Shown here one piece after another: positions 1-8,749 of a stretch of 64,000 bases of DNA. The notes under the pieces were generated by a model. It was not told the DNA's origin and ran no database searches. It saw nothing but the letters and a program-made list of their open reading frames with translations. A program made the translations under genes and the position numbers. The first letter of the stretch is position 1. Every line of letters starts with the position of its first letter. Origin of the DNA: DATFRX01 sp035630615 (GTDB lineage Bacteria > Actinomycetota > Actinomycetes > Propionibacteriales > Nocardioidaceae); NCBI GenBank assembly GCA_035630615.1, contig DASQKI010000045.1, positions 1-64,000 of the forward strand, given 5' to 3'.

Positions 1-44
1 CCGCTCCGGCCTAACTGCGGCACCTATGCGGAGGACGGGGCAGG
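1..44 (+). repeat. 44-bp direct repeat, copy 1
   Basis: This stretch recurs at 1096-1139 in the same orientation. Positions 17-44 are identical to 1112-1139 (28 bases) and the preceding 16 bases differ at only a few positions. The two copies bracket the GNAT gene. Its left context is cut by the window edge, so its role (duplicated leader, recombination site, or remnant of a duplicated gene start) cannot be decided. Confidence 0.8.
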
Positions 45-351
45 AGTGGTGACCTTCGCCCCTGGACACCGTTGAGCTAAGGCCGATAGGAAGAAAGAAG
101 AGTCCTCCCCCGGACGCAGCGCCTGGGCCACGGGGGGCGACCTCAGTAGCGATGGCCCCGACGACCACCATCCCCCATGCGCCGGGGCCATTGCGACGCC
201 CACCCTTATCGCTCGAAAACGGCCGCAGACGCCGACAACTGACTGAACGAGGCGCGCGGACACCGACCCAGGTCAGACACCCAACACCAAGCGCACCGGA
301 ATCACCGGTCAGCACCCCATCGAGAATCCGCTGGTTAGGGTGGTGGGCGCC
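45..351. other. non-coding stretch before GNAT gene
   Basis: I see no convincing gene here. Short open frames exist on both strands but lack a ribosome binding site and have no recognisable protein character. The region presumably holds the promoter of the acetyltransferase. Confidence 0.5.
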
Positions 352-753
352 ATGGCTGCGCAGCTGCTGGTACGAGCGCCGGTCGACGACATCGCGCTGT
401 CGGCGCTGCATGCGCGCGCGTTCGCGATCGCGGCCATCGACCCGGAGCCATGGTCGGAACGACTTGATCGGCACAGCCTGCTCTGGGTGACGGCCGAGGA
501 GTACGGCCGCCTCGTTGGTTTCGTGAACGTCATCGGCGATGGCGGCAAACACGCGGTGCTCCTGGACGCCGTGGTCGATCCGACCCACCAAGGTCATGGC
601 CTCGGACGGCAACTCGTGGAGGCAGCCGCCAAGGCAGCGCGCGAAGCCGGATACGAATGGCTGCACGTCGACTTCGAGAACGACCTGACCGACTTCTACC
701 TTCGGGTCTGTGGCTTCGACCACACCGCCGCCGGGCTCCGCCGACTCGCCTGA
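352..753 (+). CDS. GNAT family N-acetyltransferase
   Basis: A 133-aa single-domain acetyltransferase that would transfer an acetyl group from acetyl-CoA to an unknown small-molecule or protein amine in the cytosol. The acetyl-CoA-binding motif A is visible at about residues 79-94 (VVDPTHQGHGLGRQLV, i.e. the V-x-P-x-x-Q-G-x-G-x-G pattern), followed by the helix EAAAKAAREAGYEWL and the typical late strand ending FYLRVCGF. I chose the ATG at 352; in-frame GTGs at 340 and 343 are possible because the Shine-Dalgarno is weak. The gene sits between two 44-bp direct repeats and upstream of an orphan tRNA 3' half, so it is probably cargo of an integrated island. The substrate cannot be told from sequence. 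Confidence 0.85.
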   Translation: MAAQLLVRAPVDDIALSALHARAFAIAAIDPEPWSERLDRHSLLWVTAEEYGRLVGFVNVIGDGGKHAVLLDAVVDPTHQGHGLGRQLVEAAAKAAREAGYEWLHVDFENDLTDFYLRVCGFDHTAAGLRRLA

Positions 754-861
754 GGCTCTCACGCAGCCACCGCCCAACCTGGGCGGGCCAACCCGGCGGC
801 GTCGAGACGGCCCCGGTCGGTCCAGCACGGGTATCGCGGCCCGCGATGGGTACTCCACACG

Positions 862-922
862 TGTGTCGGACAAGCGGGCATGGCACGCGCCCTCCATCGG
901 GCCGCGGGCTTGATCCGACACA
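862..922. repeat. long hairpin, 14-bp arms
   Basis: Arms TGTGTCGGACAAGC (862-875) and GCTTGATCCGACACA (908-922) pair along 14 bp with a single bulged A. It lies just downstream of the acetyltransferase and immediately before a second hairpin. It could act as a terminator, but no T-run follows; it may equally be a structured recombination site or a small palindromic repeat. Confidence 0.75.
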
Positions 923-923
923 T

Positions 924-974
924 GCCGGGCACCACTGTGGGTGGCCGGTCTCCCGACTGGCCGTGGTGCCCGGC
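924..974. repeat. nested hairpin, 12-bp outer arms
   Basis: The outer arms GCCGGGCACCAC (924-935) and GTGGTGCCCGGC (963-974) are perfectly complementary. Inside them GGCCGGTC (943-950) pairs with GACTGGCC (955-962) with one G-T wobble, around a TCCC loop. Together with the hairpin at 862-922 this forms a tandem double cruciform in a non-coding stretch. Confidence 0.8.
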
Positions 975-1279
975 TCCTAAGGTCATCCGCTGGCAAGCCC
1001 CGTCCTCTCCGGGCCATTGTTCGGCCCTCACAGCACGGCTCAAGAGCGCTGACGCATCGCTGCGCGATCTCGCTACGCTCGACCCTTGATCCGCACCGCC
1101 CCGGCCTTACCGCGGCACCTATGCGGAGGACGGGGCAGGTGTGATGAGCGAGCATCCGGGAGCGTGTGTGCCAGATGTGTGCGACGCTCCACCAACAGCC
1201 ACTAACAAGCCCGGTGAAACGTCGGAACCCATCGCCTAGCAGGGCGGGGGAGTGGACGCCCAAGCGATCGCGGATCCGA
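975..1279. other. non-coding island end
   Basis: This holds no recognisable gene. It contains the second 44-bp repeat. A 31-codon frame from ATG 1144 to TAG 1237, with GGAGG about 13 bases upstream, could encode a Thr/Pro-rich peptide, but it matches nothing I know and may be chance. Confidence 0.4.
1096..1139 (+). repeat. 44-bp direct repeat, copy 2
   Basis: Second copy of the repeat at 1-44, offset by 1095 bases. It is followed by GTGTGATGAG where copy 1 has AGTGGTGACC, so similarity stops after the shared GGCAGG. Confidence 0.8.
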
Positions 1280-1324
1280 CTCGTAATGCGTAGGTCGTCG
1301 GTTCGATTCCGACAGGCGGCTCCA
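1280..1324 (+). pseudogene. 3' half of tRNA-Thr(CGT), att remnant
   Basis: From the anticodon loop onward this is a canonical tRNA: loop TCGTAA with anticodon CGT, 3' anticodon stem ATGCG, variable region, T stem-loop GTCGG-TTCGATT-CCGAC, acceptor strand AGGCGGC and TCCA end. The 5' half is missing: no GCCGCCT acceptor strand, D-arm or matching 5' anticodon stem (CGCAT expected; CCGAC present). Exactly this truncation is left when a tyrosine-integrase element inserts into a tRNA gene, so the DNA to the left is inferred to be element-derived and the DNA to the right the original chromosome. Confidence 0.8.
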
Positions 1325-1501
1325 ACCATCGGCGCAGCTCAGCCCCCAACGACGGCATCGCCAGCCCTCCTCGCACAGGCCTACCCGCGGGCCGTCGAGG
1401 AGGCCCCGGCCGGACCAATGGGGACAGCGTCCGGCCGAGGCCTCACCACTCCAACGAGCCCATTCCGGCGGGGTTACCCCAGTTGCGGTGATGATGGAGG
1501 C

Positions 1502-2251
1502 ATGGACGAGCGGACCGAGCCCGGCAGGGCTCACCAAGGATTGCGCGGTCATCGGCTGCCTCGATGGATAGTTGTCGCCGCGGTAGTGCTGGCGGTGATC
1601 CTGACCGTCATCGTCGTGCTGCAGATCCTCGGTGGCGATGACGGCTTCTCCACGATTGACCAAGCCACCGGAAACTGGGCCTATCTGGCGGCCTTTCTGC
1701 TGGTGTTCTGCGATGCCCTGTGCGCGCTGTTTCCCGCTGAGACGACCCTGAATGCCGCGTCGACGCTGGCGGCCGAGGGGGTCCTGAACCTCGGTTTGGT
1801 CATGCTCGCCGGGGCGGCAGGAGCCGTGGCCGGCGACTCCACGGTGTACTGGATCGCCCGCCACAGCAGGGACAGGTTCCAGCCCCGAATCGACGCGGCA
1901 ATGAAAAACGAGAAGGTCTCGGCGGTTATGGGCTTCATCGGCTCGAGCGCGGCGATGCTGCTGGTCTTCGGGCGCTACGTGCCCGGACTGCGACTGGTGG
2001 TCAACGCGAGTCTGGGGCTGGCAGCCCATCCGTACCGACACTTCTTGCTGTGGTCAGCGGTCGGCGGAACGCTGTGGTCGATCTATACCTGCGGCCTTGC
2101 CTACCTGGTCGGTACGGCCATGGCCAACTTGCCGCTGGCCTCGATGGTCATCTCCGGCCTCATCACCACCGTGGCGATCGGTGTCGTCTTCGTGGTCGCC
2201 CGACGACGTCACACAACCGGTCAAACACCCACTGGTACTGGCATCTCGTGA
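1502..2251 (+). CDS. DedA family membrane protein
   Basis: A 249-aa polytopic inner-membrane protein of the DedA/VTT (SNARE-associated) family, whose members act as proton-motive-force-dependent transporters or lipid scramblases and support envelope homeostasis. A short charged N-terminus precedes a first membrane segment (about residues 20-42). The family core follows: a re-entrant acidic stretch with FPAET near residue 78, a glycine-rich AGAAGAVAGDSTVYWIAR segment, the diagnostic FGRYVPGLR motif near residue 158, and terminal hydrophobic helices. I chose ATG 1502, preceded by GGAGG; the frame is open further upstream through the tRNA remnant but that part is not protein-like. It is the first chromosomal gene to the right of the att remnant and converges with the efflux pump gene. 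Confidence 0.9.
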   Translation: MDERTEPGRAHQGLRGHRLPRWIVVAAVVLAVILTVIVVLQILGGDDGFSTIDQATGNWAYLAAFLLVFCDALCALFPAETTLNAASTLAAEGVLNLGLVMLAGAAGAVAGDSTVYWIARHSRDRFQPRIDAAMKNEKVSAVMGFIGSSAAMLLVFGRYVPGLRLVVNASLGLAAHPYRHFLLWSAVGGTLWSIYTCGLAYLVGTAMANLPLASMVISGLITTVAIGVVFVVARRRHTTGQTPTGTGIS

Positions 2252-2502
2252 TCGCCGCCCGACGCTCCGACATCTGACACCAGTAACGAATCTGGCCCGA
2301 AGACCGATGTCTCATTGTGGATGGTGAAGTCGATCGTCATTCGGCCCTTTGCACGATCGACCTCAACTCCACTGACGGCCAGTCGAGGCGTGACAACGTG
2401 TCCGCGACTACACGCCCATGACCGAGACCAGCGTCGCCAGCATCGGGCAGCGGCCCTGGGGTTACTGACACCCTGGGGCGCTGCCTCGAACGGGGGACCC
2501 CG

Positions 2503-4071
2503 TCACTCGTGGTCACGCCGGCTCGACCGGCTGAGGGCGAACCAGGCGACGATCGCCGCGATCACCGCCAGTATCGCGAGCGACGTGTAGGCAACCGCGG
2601 CGCCTCGGTTGAAAGCGTCGACCGCAGCCGTCGTGAGTGAGCTGTCGGCCGACTTGTCGAGGGTCTTGGCCACCTCGAGAGCACCCTGTAACGACCCCTC
2701 GGACTTGTCGACCTGCTCGGAGCTGAGCGGCGGAACCTTCGCGTCCTCGAGGTCGTTGACATAGACGGTCGCCATGATGGATCCGACGATGGCGACCCCG
2801 ATCGATGCGCCTGCGAAGCGGCTTACGAAGTTGAGCGAGGAGCCGTCCCCTGCGTTGGTCTCGGGCAGGTCGTTCATCACCACCGTCGACGGGGGCGCGA
2901 TCAGCAACGACACACCGGCGCCCAAAACGCCCGAGGCCGCGATCGTGACCCACAACGGTTCGGTGAGAGCGAGCGCGAAGATGGCGCAGGCGACCGCGGT
3001 CACGACCAGACCGAGCGCGATCGTGTTACGCGGACCCAGCCGCTGGAGGATCCGTTGGGCCTGCAGCGAGCACAGTCCGAGGATGACCGCGAACGGCACG
3101 AACAGCAGGCCGACCGAAACGATCGACTCGCCCTGCACGTCTTGGAGGTACTGGGGGTTCAGGAAGAGGAACGAGCTGAACAGTAGGTAGGCGATGAGCA
3201 GGGTGATCGCACCGGTCGCAACCGGCGGGCGTCCAAGAATCCGCACGTCGAACAGCGGGGCAGCTATCCGCAGCGAGCGTACGACGAAGGTGGCGAGAGC
3301 CGCCGCGCCCACGACGATCCCGGCCAGGACGGTCGGTGAGGTCCAGCCCCGACTCGGGCCTTCGATGATGCCGAAGAGCAGGGCGCCTAACCCGACGACG
3401 GACAGGATGGCACCCGTGACGTCGAGTGGCGGTTGGCCGCCGGCCGGAACCGGTGCTTTCGACTCGGGGATGGTCCGGGCACCCACCAACACCCCCACGG
3501 CGACGATCGGCACATTGACCAAGAACACCGAGCCCCACCAGAAATGGTCGAGCAGGAGCCCGCCAGCGATCGGTCCCACGGCGAGCCCGGTCGCGCCGAA
3601 CACCACGAACGCCGCGATCGCGCGGCCACGCTCCTCGGGTGGGTACATCTTCGCGATGATCGCCAGGGCGGGTGCGGTCACGCCGGCGGCTCCGAGCCCC
3701 ATAAGCGCCCGTGATGCGATCAGTGCCCCCACTGACGGACTGAAGGCCGCCGCCAGCGAGGCGATCGCGAACAGCGTGTAGCTGGCGAGGAACACCCGCC
3801 GACGCCCGTACCGGTCGGCCAGCGCGCCACCGAGAACGAGCATCCCCGCTAGCACGATGTTGTACGCGTCGATCGTCCACTGCAGCTCGTTGGTCGCGGC
3901 ATCGAACGCTCGCCCAATGGACGGCAGCGCGACGTTGGCGATCGTCATGTCGACGCCGGCGGTGAGCGCGCACAGACACAAGATCCCGAGCGCTATCGAG
4001 CGTCGACGGACAATCGGCTGCTCCGTTACGGGTTCCTGGTGGTGTGCGTGCAGCCGCCCATGATCATGCAC
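2503..4071 (-). CDS. DHA2-type MFS drug efflux transporter
   Basis: A 522-aa transporter of the EmrB/QacA (DHA2, 14-helix) major facilitator family, a proton antiporter for lipophilic compounds in the cytoplasmic membrane. Visible are the N-terminal D-T/M-T-I-V/A-NVALP signature (GVDMTIANVALPSIG), motif A in loop 2-3 (GALADRYGRRRVF), and the antiporter motif C region (GATGLAVGPIAGG). The C-terminal part ends with a last helix and a basic tail. The start is a GTG at 4071; no good alternative start is seen before the first helix. It lies 30 bases downstream of the cupin gene on the same strand, so the two may be co-transcribed. The substrate is unknown. Confidence 0.92.
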   Translation of the reverse strand: MHDHGRLHAHHQEPVTEQPIVRRRSIALGILCLCALTAGVDMTIANVALPSIGRAFDAATNELQWTIDAYNIVLAGMLVLGGALADRYGRRRVFLASYTLFAIASLAAAFSPSVGALIASRALMGLGAAGVTAPALAIIAKMYPPEERGRAIAAFVVFGATGLAVGPIAGGLLLDHFWWGSVFLVNVPIVAVGVLVGARTIPESKAPVPAGGQPPLDVTGAILSVVGLGALLFGIIEGPSRGWTSPTVLAGIVVGAAALATFVVRSLRIAAPLFDVRILGRPPVATGAITLLIAYLLFSSFLFLNPQYLQDVQGESIVSVGLLFVPFAVILGLCSLQAQRILQRLGPRNTIALGLVVTAVACAIFALALTEPLWVTIAASGVLGAGVSLLIAPPSTVVMNDLPETNAGDGSSLNFVSRFAGASIGVAIVGSIMATVYVNDLEDAKVPPLSSEQVDKSEGSLQGALEVAKTLDKSADSSLTTAAVDAFNRGAAVAYTSLAILAVIAAIVAWFALSRSSRRDHE

Positions 4072-4101
4072 GACTACCCAACCTAACGAAGGTGGTCGCT
4101 G

Positions 4102-4635
4102 TTACCGACTTCCGTCGGGCGTGGCGCGGCTCCAGTCGGGTGGCGGGCCGAGCAGCTCGAGCCCGAACCGCCGGTGAATGTCCGCGAGCTCGTCGGTATC
4201 AATCGGGCCGGGCTCGGACCTTTCCAGGAGTGCGGCCTCGGCGTCGATCCAGCCCGATTGGTGGCCGGGCGAGATCAGGGTCATGAAGACCGTCGGCACG
4301 TCGGTGAGGTTGGCCAGCGAATGCGGGGTTCCGCGCGGGATCAACACGAACGAGCCGGCGATGGCGTCCAGGCGGCGCCCGTCCGCAACGACGGCGAGAG
4401 TGCCCGACAAGACGTAGAACGCTTCCTCGGCCGCGCGGTGGACGTGGAGCGGTACGTTCTGGAATTGGGGCGGAGCGGTGTTCAGCCGGACCGCGTATGC
4501 GTCGTCGGTCACCGAGCCGTCGGCAAGTACCGCGGTGTCCTCGCCGTTGAGGCGACGCACCTGTCGGCCTCCGCCGGGCGGGACCCAGACCATGGTCGAC
4601 TTGTGTTCGTCAGGGGCGGCATTCGGTCCGGTCAT
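4102..4635 (-). CDS. cupin domain protein
   Basis: A 177-aa single-domain cupin. The first metal-binding motif is seen as PLHVHRAAEEAFYVLSGTL (G-x5-HxH-x3,4-E-x6-G pattern, here HVH...E) and the second as IPRGTPHSLAN, giving the His/His/Glu/His set for a divalent metal. Such small cupins range from isomerases and dioxygenases to non-enzymatic sensors; I cannot assign a reaction. The ATG at 4635 is preceded by AGGAGG at good spacing. It is divergent from the dehydrogenase gene at 4721 and upstream of the efflux pump on its own strand, so it may detoxify or sense a pump substrate (inference). Confidence 0.85.
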   Translation of the reverse strand: MTGPNAAPDEHKSTMVWVPPGGGRQVRRLNGEDTAVLADGSVTDDAYAVRLNTAPPQFQNVPLHVHRAAEEAFYVLSGTLAVVADGRRLDAIAGSFVLIPRGTPHSLANLTDVPTVFMTLISPGHQSGWIDAEAALLERSEPGPIDTDELADIHRRFGLELLGPPPDWSRATPDGSR

Positions 4636-4720
4636 CAGGGCCTCCTGCTGATGTCGAGGTGTAGGTTGAACGCGCCCATCCTCCGACCATGCGGATGGCC
4701 GAACGTGGCGGGAGGTCAAC

Positions 4721-5869
4721 ATGGCGGAGCTCAGTCTTGGGGTCGCCTCCCGGTCTCGCAAGGAAAACGAGCGGCGGCTGCCGATCCATCCGCAGCACTT
4801 CGAGCGCGTCGATGCAAATCTTCGTCGTCGCATTTACCTCGAGACTGGCTATGGGGAGAGCTTCGGCGTTTCCGACGAGCAGTTGAAGCCGTTGGTCGCG
4901 GGGGTACATGACCGCGAAGATCTCGTCGCTGCGTGCGATGTCATGCTGCTGCCCAAGCTTCAGGCGCAAGACCTCGCCGAGTTTCGCGACGGCCAGACCG
5001 CGTGGGGTTGGCCGCATTGCGTTCAAGACGAGCAACTGACCCGGACCGCCATCGATAGACACCAGACGCTGATCGCCTTCGAGGCCATGAACCACTGGAC
5101 ATCCGACGGCGGGTTCGGACTCCACGTCTTCCATCAGAACAACGAGATGGCCGGCTATTGCTCGGTCCTTCACGCCCTGGAGCTCGTTGGATTGACAGGG
5201 ATGTACGGCCAGCGGTTGACCGCGGCAGTGATCGGGTTCGGCGCTACCGCCAGGGGCGCGGTCACGGCCCTCACAACGCATGGCGTCCACGAGGTCTCGG
5301 TCCTCACGACGCGCCACGTTCAGGCGGTGAGTGCACCCATCCAGACGGCACGGATCCGGCGGATAGTCCACGATGACGCCGATCCGCATCAGTCGTCGGT
5401 GATGATCGATTCCGGTCGCGTGCCGGCGGCAAAGTTCCTAGCCGAGCACGACATCATCGTGAACTGCACCCTCCAAGACCCCAATCGACCGCTGATGTTT
5501 CTCGTCGAGCAAGATCTTGCGGCCTTTCGGCCGGGAAGCCTCATCATTGACGTCTCATGCGACGAAGGCATGGGCTTCGACTGGGCCCGACCAACCTCGT
5601 TCAAGCAACCGACCTTCGCCGTGGGCGACAACATCTGCTACTACGCCGTCGATCACAGTCCGTCGTACCTGTGGAACTCCGCGACTTGGGTGATCAGCGA
5701 GGCCGTCCTTCCGTACCTGCACACGGTGATGGCTGGCCCGGAGGCGTGGGCGGCCAACGAGACCATCCGGCGCGCGATCGAGATCCGCGACGGGGTCATC
5801 CAGAATCCGGCGATCCTGGCCTTCCAAGGCCGCGCCCCCGAATACCCGCACCCGCACCCGAGGTCGTAG
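4721..5869 (+). CDS. AlaDH/PNT-family dehydrogenase, CEOS-like
   Basis: A 382-aa protein of the alanine dehydrogenase/pyridine nucleotide transhydrogenase family. The N-terminal domain opens with the family pattern LGVASRSRKENERRLPIHP (substrate side); the Rossmann part has GYGESFGVSD and, near residue 169, VIGFGATARGAVTAL, the dinucleotide-binding glycine motif. Its length and sequence style resemble N5-(carboxyethyl)ornithine synthase more than true alanine dehydrogenase: the glycine motif is GFGATARG rather than GGGVVGTN. A reductive condensation of pyruvate with an amino acid amine is therefore possible, but unproven. It stands alone between a divergent cupin and a small membrane protein, so context adds nothing. 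Confidence 0.75.
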   Translation: MAELSLGVASRSRKENERRLPIHPQHFERVDANLRRRIYLETGYGESFGVSDEQLKPLVAGVHDREDLVAACDVMLLPKLQAQDLAEFRDGQTAWGWPHCVQDEQLTRTAIDRHQTLIAFEAMNHWTSDGGFGLHVFHQNNEMAGYCSVLHALELVGLTGMYGQRLTAAVIGFGATARGAVTALTTHGVHEVSVLTTRHVQAVSAPIQTARIRRIVHDDADPHQSSVMIDSGRVPAAKFLAEHDIIVNCTLQDPNRPLMFLVEQDLAAFRPGSLIIDVSCDEGMGFDWARPTSFKQPTFAVGDNICYYAVDHSPSYLWNSATWVISEAVLPYLHTVMAGPEAWAANETIRRAIEIRDGVIQNPAILAFQGRAPEYPHPHPRS

Positions 5870-5993
5870 AGACGCGTCATGTCCCAGACCAAGCGGCCTG
5901 GATGATTCGGGACTAATGTCTCTGGCGGTATATCTCGTCCCTTCGGAACGATTCGCCCCGTTAGTACCTGGCACGTACCTGGGGAGACTGATC

Positions 5994-6377
5994 ATGGCCA
6001 ACAAGCTGACGTTGTGGGGCGTACTCGGTTTCATGCTGGCGGCCAGCGGCGCTGTGGTCGCAGTGACGAGCTGGCCCGAGACGACGACCGAATTCGAGTC
6101 CACGCTGAGCGGCGGCCTCGAGCCGTCCGTTAGCGAGACCGGAAGCGAGGCAGCCGCGAATTTCGGACTGGTTCTGCTTGGGGTGGGCTCGACGATGCTG
6201 TGGATCGTGCTGATCGCATTCGGGGTGTATTGCGGTCTCCGAATGCTCGAGGAACGCAGCCCGCTCGGCGGCAAGCGCGGGTCGGCCCAGCCACCCGCCA
6301 GCGCCGCGACCGAGAGCCCGAAGCAGGAGGCCAAGCAGCGCATCGCCGCCAAGAGTGCCGCTGAGGAGACGTCCTGA
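5994..6377 (+). CDS. small membrane protein, unknown
   Basis: I do not recognise this 127-aa protein. It has a first hydrophobic segment at about residues 5-27 (LTLWGVLGFMLAASGAVVAV), an acidic extracytoplasmic loop rich in Glu, Ser and Thr, a second membrane segment at about residues 57-80 (FGLVLLGVGSTMLWIVLIAF), and a basic, Ala/Lys-rich cytosolic tail. The ATG at 5994 has GGGGAG 8 bases upstream; the frame is open further upstream but begins without a good ribosome site. It is convergent with the sulfatase gene. Confidence 0.65.
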   Translation: MANKLTLWGVLGFMLAASGAVVAVTSWPETTTEFESTLSGGLEPSVSETGSEAAANFGLVLLGVGSTMLWIVLIAFGVYCGLRMLEERSPLGGKRGSAQPPASAATESPKQEAKQRIAAKSAAEETS

Positions 6378-6406
6378 GGTGCTAGCCCAGCGGCTTCCCG
6401 ACTGAC

Positions 6407-8749
6407 TTACTCGCGCTTCATCACCGCGAGCGCTTCGAGTTCGATGTCGGTGTACGGGTCACCGGAGACGTCGATGATCGCTTGCTTGATCGTTCCGCCA
6501 GCGAAGGCGTGCGGGCGGTTGCCCGGATAGTCGTCGGTCACTGGCGAGGCTGGGTCTTGACCGATATTCAATCCCTCGCCGACGAGTGAGAAGTTGCCCG
6601 GCTGCGTGGTGATCGTGTCCTCGCCGACCTTCGTGTCGCCGATGAACAACGAAAGGGTGCCGGTGGTGGGCATCGCGTCTCCCGATCGAACGAACGATGC
6701 GGCCAGGACCACCTGCCCCGTGGGTACGTCTTGGTCTGACTCGACCAGTTGAGTGTTGCTGCCGACGAAGTTGTAGGCGTACTTGAGCTTTCGGTCCTTG
6801 AGGTAGAGAGCGTGGCCGCCGAAGCGCGCGCCGTGTGAGAACAACACACCCGATGCGTCGGGAGACTCGACGTCGACCTCGACCAGGATGGAGTAGTCGC
6901 GGTTGCGAATGTTTGCGGCGGCTGTCTCTGGGACCTCAGCGGCGTCGGGGTAGTAGATGTAGCGGTCACGGGGCGGCGCGACCTGGGGTCGGGTCGGGTC
7001 CGCGAGCACCTCAACGGCCGTCCGGTCGTCGAGTGGAAGCCCGTTGTACATGCCGGCGAGATGGAACCAGTGGTTGATCATCTCGTGCAGCTTGGTCGGG
7101 TTCTCGGCCGCGAGGTCGTGCATCTCGGTGGGATCCTCGTCCGTGTGGTAGAGCTCCCAGCGGTCCTTGTCGAAGTTGCTCCAGCCGGCGATGGTCGGGT
7201 GGACGCTGACCGCCTTCCATCCCTTGTGCCAAACGGCCCGCGAGCCGAGCATCGAGTAGAACGCAGCCTCCTTCGGGGTCGGCACGTCGTTGCTCTCGAA
7301 CGTGTCGCGGAAGCTCACGCCTTCGAGTGGGAGTTGCTGGTAGCCCTTGACCGTTGCGGGTAGCTCGACGCCGATCAGGTCGTACACCGTCGGCACGACG
7401 TCGGTCGCGTGCATGTACTGGCCGCGCAGCTCGCCCTTGACGCTCATCCCCTCGGGCCACGAGATGATCAACGGGTCGGCCGAGCCGCCCTCGAAGTTGT
7501 AGCGCTTCCACATCTTGAACGGTGTGTTGAACGCCCACGCCCAGCCGTTCGGGTAGTGGTTGTACGTCGCCGGCGAGCCGAGATCGTCGAGGTGGCGCAG
7601 GTTCTCCTCGATCGTGTCCGGGATGCCGTTGAAGAACTTGTTCTCGTTGACCGAGCCGTTGGGACCGCCTTCGGCGCTCGCACCGTTGTCGGAGACGAAG
7701 ACGATGATCGTGTTGTCGAGCTGCCCGGATAGTTCGAGGAAGTCGAGCAACCGTCCGATCTCGTGGTCGGTGTGCGAGAGGAATCCCGCGTACACCTCGG
7801 CCATCCGGCAAAACAGCCGCTTCTCGTCGTCGGACAGCGAGTCCCAGGGTCGTACGACGTCCAGCGGTGGCCAGTCCTTGCCCTCGACACTCGTCTCGGT
7901 CTCGTACGGGTTGAGCGGCGAGAGCTCGGCGTTGTCAGGAAAGATGCCGAGCTGCTTCTGGCGCGCGAACACCTGCTCGCGGTAGGCCTCGTAGCCCATG
8001 TCGAACTTGCCTTCGTACTTCTCGATCCACTCCTTCGGCGCATGGTGCGGAGCGTGCGTGGCGCCGGGGCTGAAGTACATGAAGAACGGCTTGTCCGGCG
8101 TGATCATCTTCGCGTCCTTGACGAACTCGATCGCCCTGTCCGTCAGGTCCGTCGTCAGGTGGTAGCCGTCCTCGGGCAGCGTGGGCTGTTCGACCGGATG
8201 GTTGTCGTAGATCAGGTCGGGATACCACTGGTTCGTCTCGCCGCCGAGGAAGCCGTAGAAGCGCTCGAAACCGCGCCCGATCGGCCAGTTGCGTTTCGTC
8301 GAGGCCATGTTCATCTCGTCGGCCGGGCAGAGGTGCCACTTGCCGAGCATGTACGTGTTCCAGCCGCGCTCGCCGAGCACCTCGGGGACGGTCGCGCACT
8401 CGAACGGGATGTGCCCGTTCCCGTTCGGGAAGCCGGTCGTCGCCTCGGCGATACAGGCCATGCCGTTCGTCGTGTGGTTGCGTCCGGTCAGCAGTGACGA
8501 CCGGGTCGGCGAGCAGAGCGCGGTCGTGTGCCAGTTCGTGTACGTCAGACCGTTGGCGGCAAGTCGCTTGATGTTGGGAGTGTCGATCAGCCCTCCCCAC
8601 GGCTCCATCGCGGAGAAACCGACGTCGTCCAGGACGATGTAGAGCACGTTCGGCGCCGCTGCGGGAGCGACCGGCTGCATGTACGGCTCCCAGTCCGGAG
8701 TCGAATCGCGAATGTCGACGTTGATCGTCCCGTTGAACCTCTTGCCCAT
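6407..8749 (-). CDS. arylsulfatase
   Basis: A 780-aa sulfatase of the alkaline-phosphatase superfamily that hydrolyses sulfate esters. Cys79 lies in CSPTRSSLLTG, the C-x-P/S-x-R site that formylglycine-generating enzyme converts to the catalytic aldehyde. The metal-site signature VLYIVLDDVGFS is at residues 36-47 and a second acidic metal site at VSDNGAS. Residues from about 630 to the end form a beta-rich domain with the look of a concanavalin A/LamG-type fold (SGVLFSHGARFGGHALYLKDRKL). The ATG at 8749 has AGGAG upstream. No signal peptide is seen, so the enzyme may stay cytosolic. No formylglycine-generating enzyme gene lies in this window. Confidence 0.92.
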   Translation of the reverse strand: MGKRFNGTINVDIRDSTPDWEPYMQPVAPAAAPNVLYIVLDDVGFSAMEPWGGLIDTPNIKRLAANGLTYTNWHTTALCSPTRSSLLTGRNHTTNGMACIAEATTGFPNGNGHIPFECATVPEVLGERGWNTYMLGKWHLCPADEMNMASTKRNWPIGRGFERFYGFLGGETNQWYPDLIYDNHPVEQPTLPEDGYHLTTDLTDRAIEFVKDAKMITPDKPFFMYFSPGATHAPHHAPKEWIEKYEGKFDMGYEAYREQVFARQKQLGIFPDNAELSPLNPYETETSVEGKDWPPLDVVRPWDSLSDDEKRLFCRMAEVYAGFLSHTDHEIGRLLDFLELSGQLDNTIIVFVSDNGASAEGGPNGSVNENKFFNGIPDTIEENLRHLDDLGSPATYNHYPNGWAWAFNTPFKMWKRYNFEGGSADPLIISWPEGMSVKGELRGQYMHATDVVPTVYDLIGVELPATVKGYQQLPLEGVSFRDTFESNDVPTPKEAAFYSMLGSRAVWHKGWKAVSVHPTIAGWSNFDKDRWELYHTDEDPTEMHDLAAENPTKLHEMINHWFHLAGMYNGLPLDDRTAVEVLADPTRPQVAPPRDRYIYYPDAAEVPETAAANIRNRDYSILVEVDVESPDASGVLFSHGARFGGHALYLKDRKLKYAYNFVGSNTQLVESDQDVPTGQVVLAASFVRSGDAMPTTGTLSLFIGDTKVGEDTITTQPGNFSLVGEGLNIGQDPASPVTDDYPGNRPHAFAGGTIKQAIIDVSGDPYTDIELEALAVMKRE

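Noticed and set aside
1..1139. Integron attC sites around the GNAT gene
   Set aside because: Copy 1 contains GCCTAAC, which fits an attC core, but copy 2 has GCCTTAC, no matching GTTRRRY partners are placed correctly, and no integrase is seen.
1236..1418. Minus-strand frame encoding a peptide with GIEPTTYALR
   Set aside because: This is a well-known artefact made by translating tRNA T-arm sequences; here it covers the tRNA-Thr remnant.
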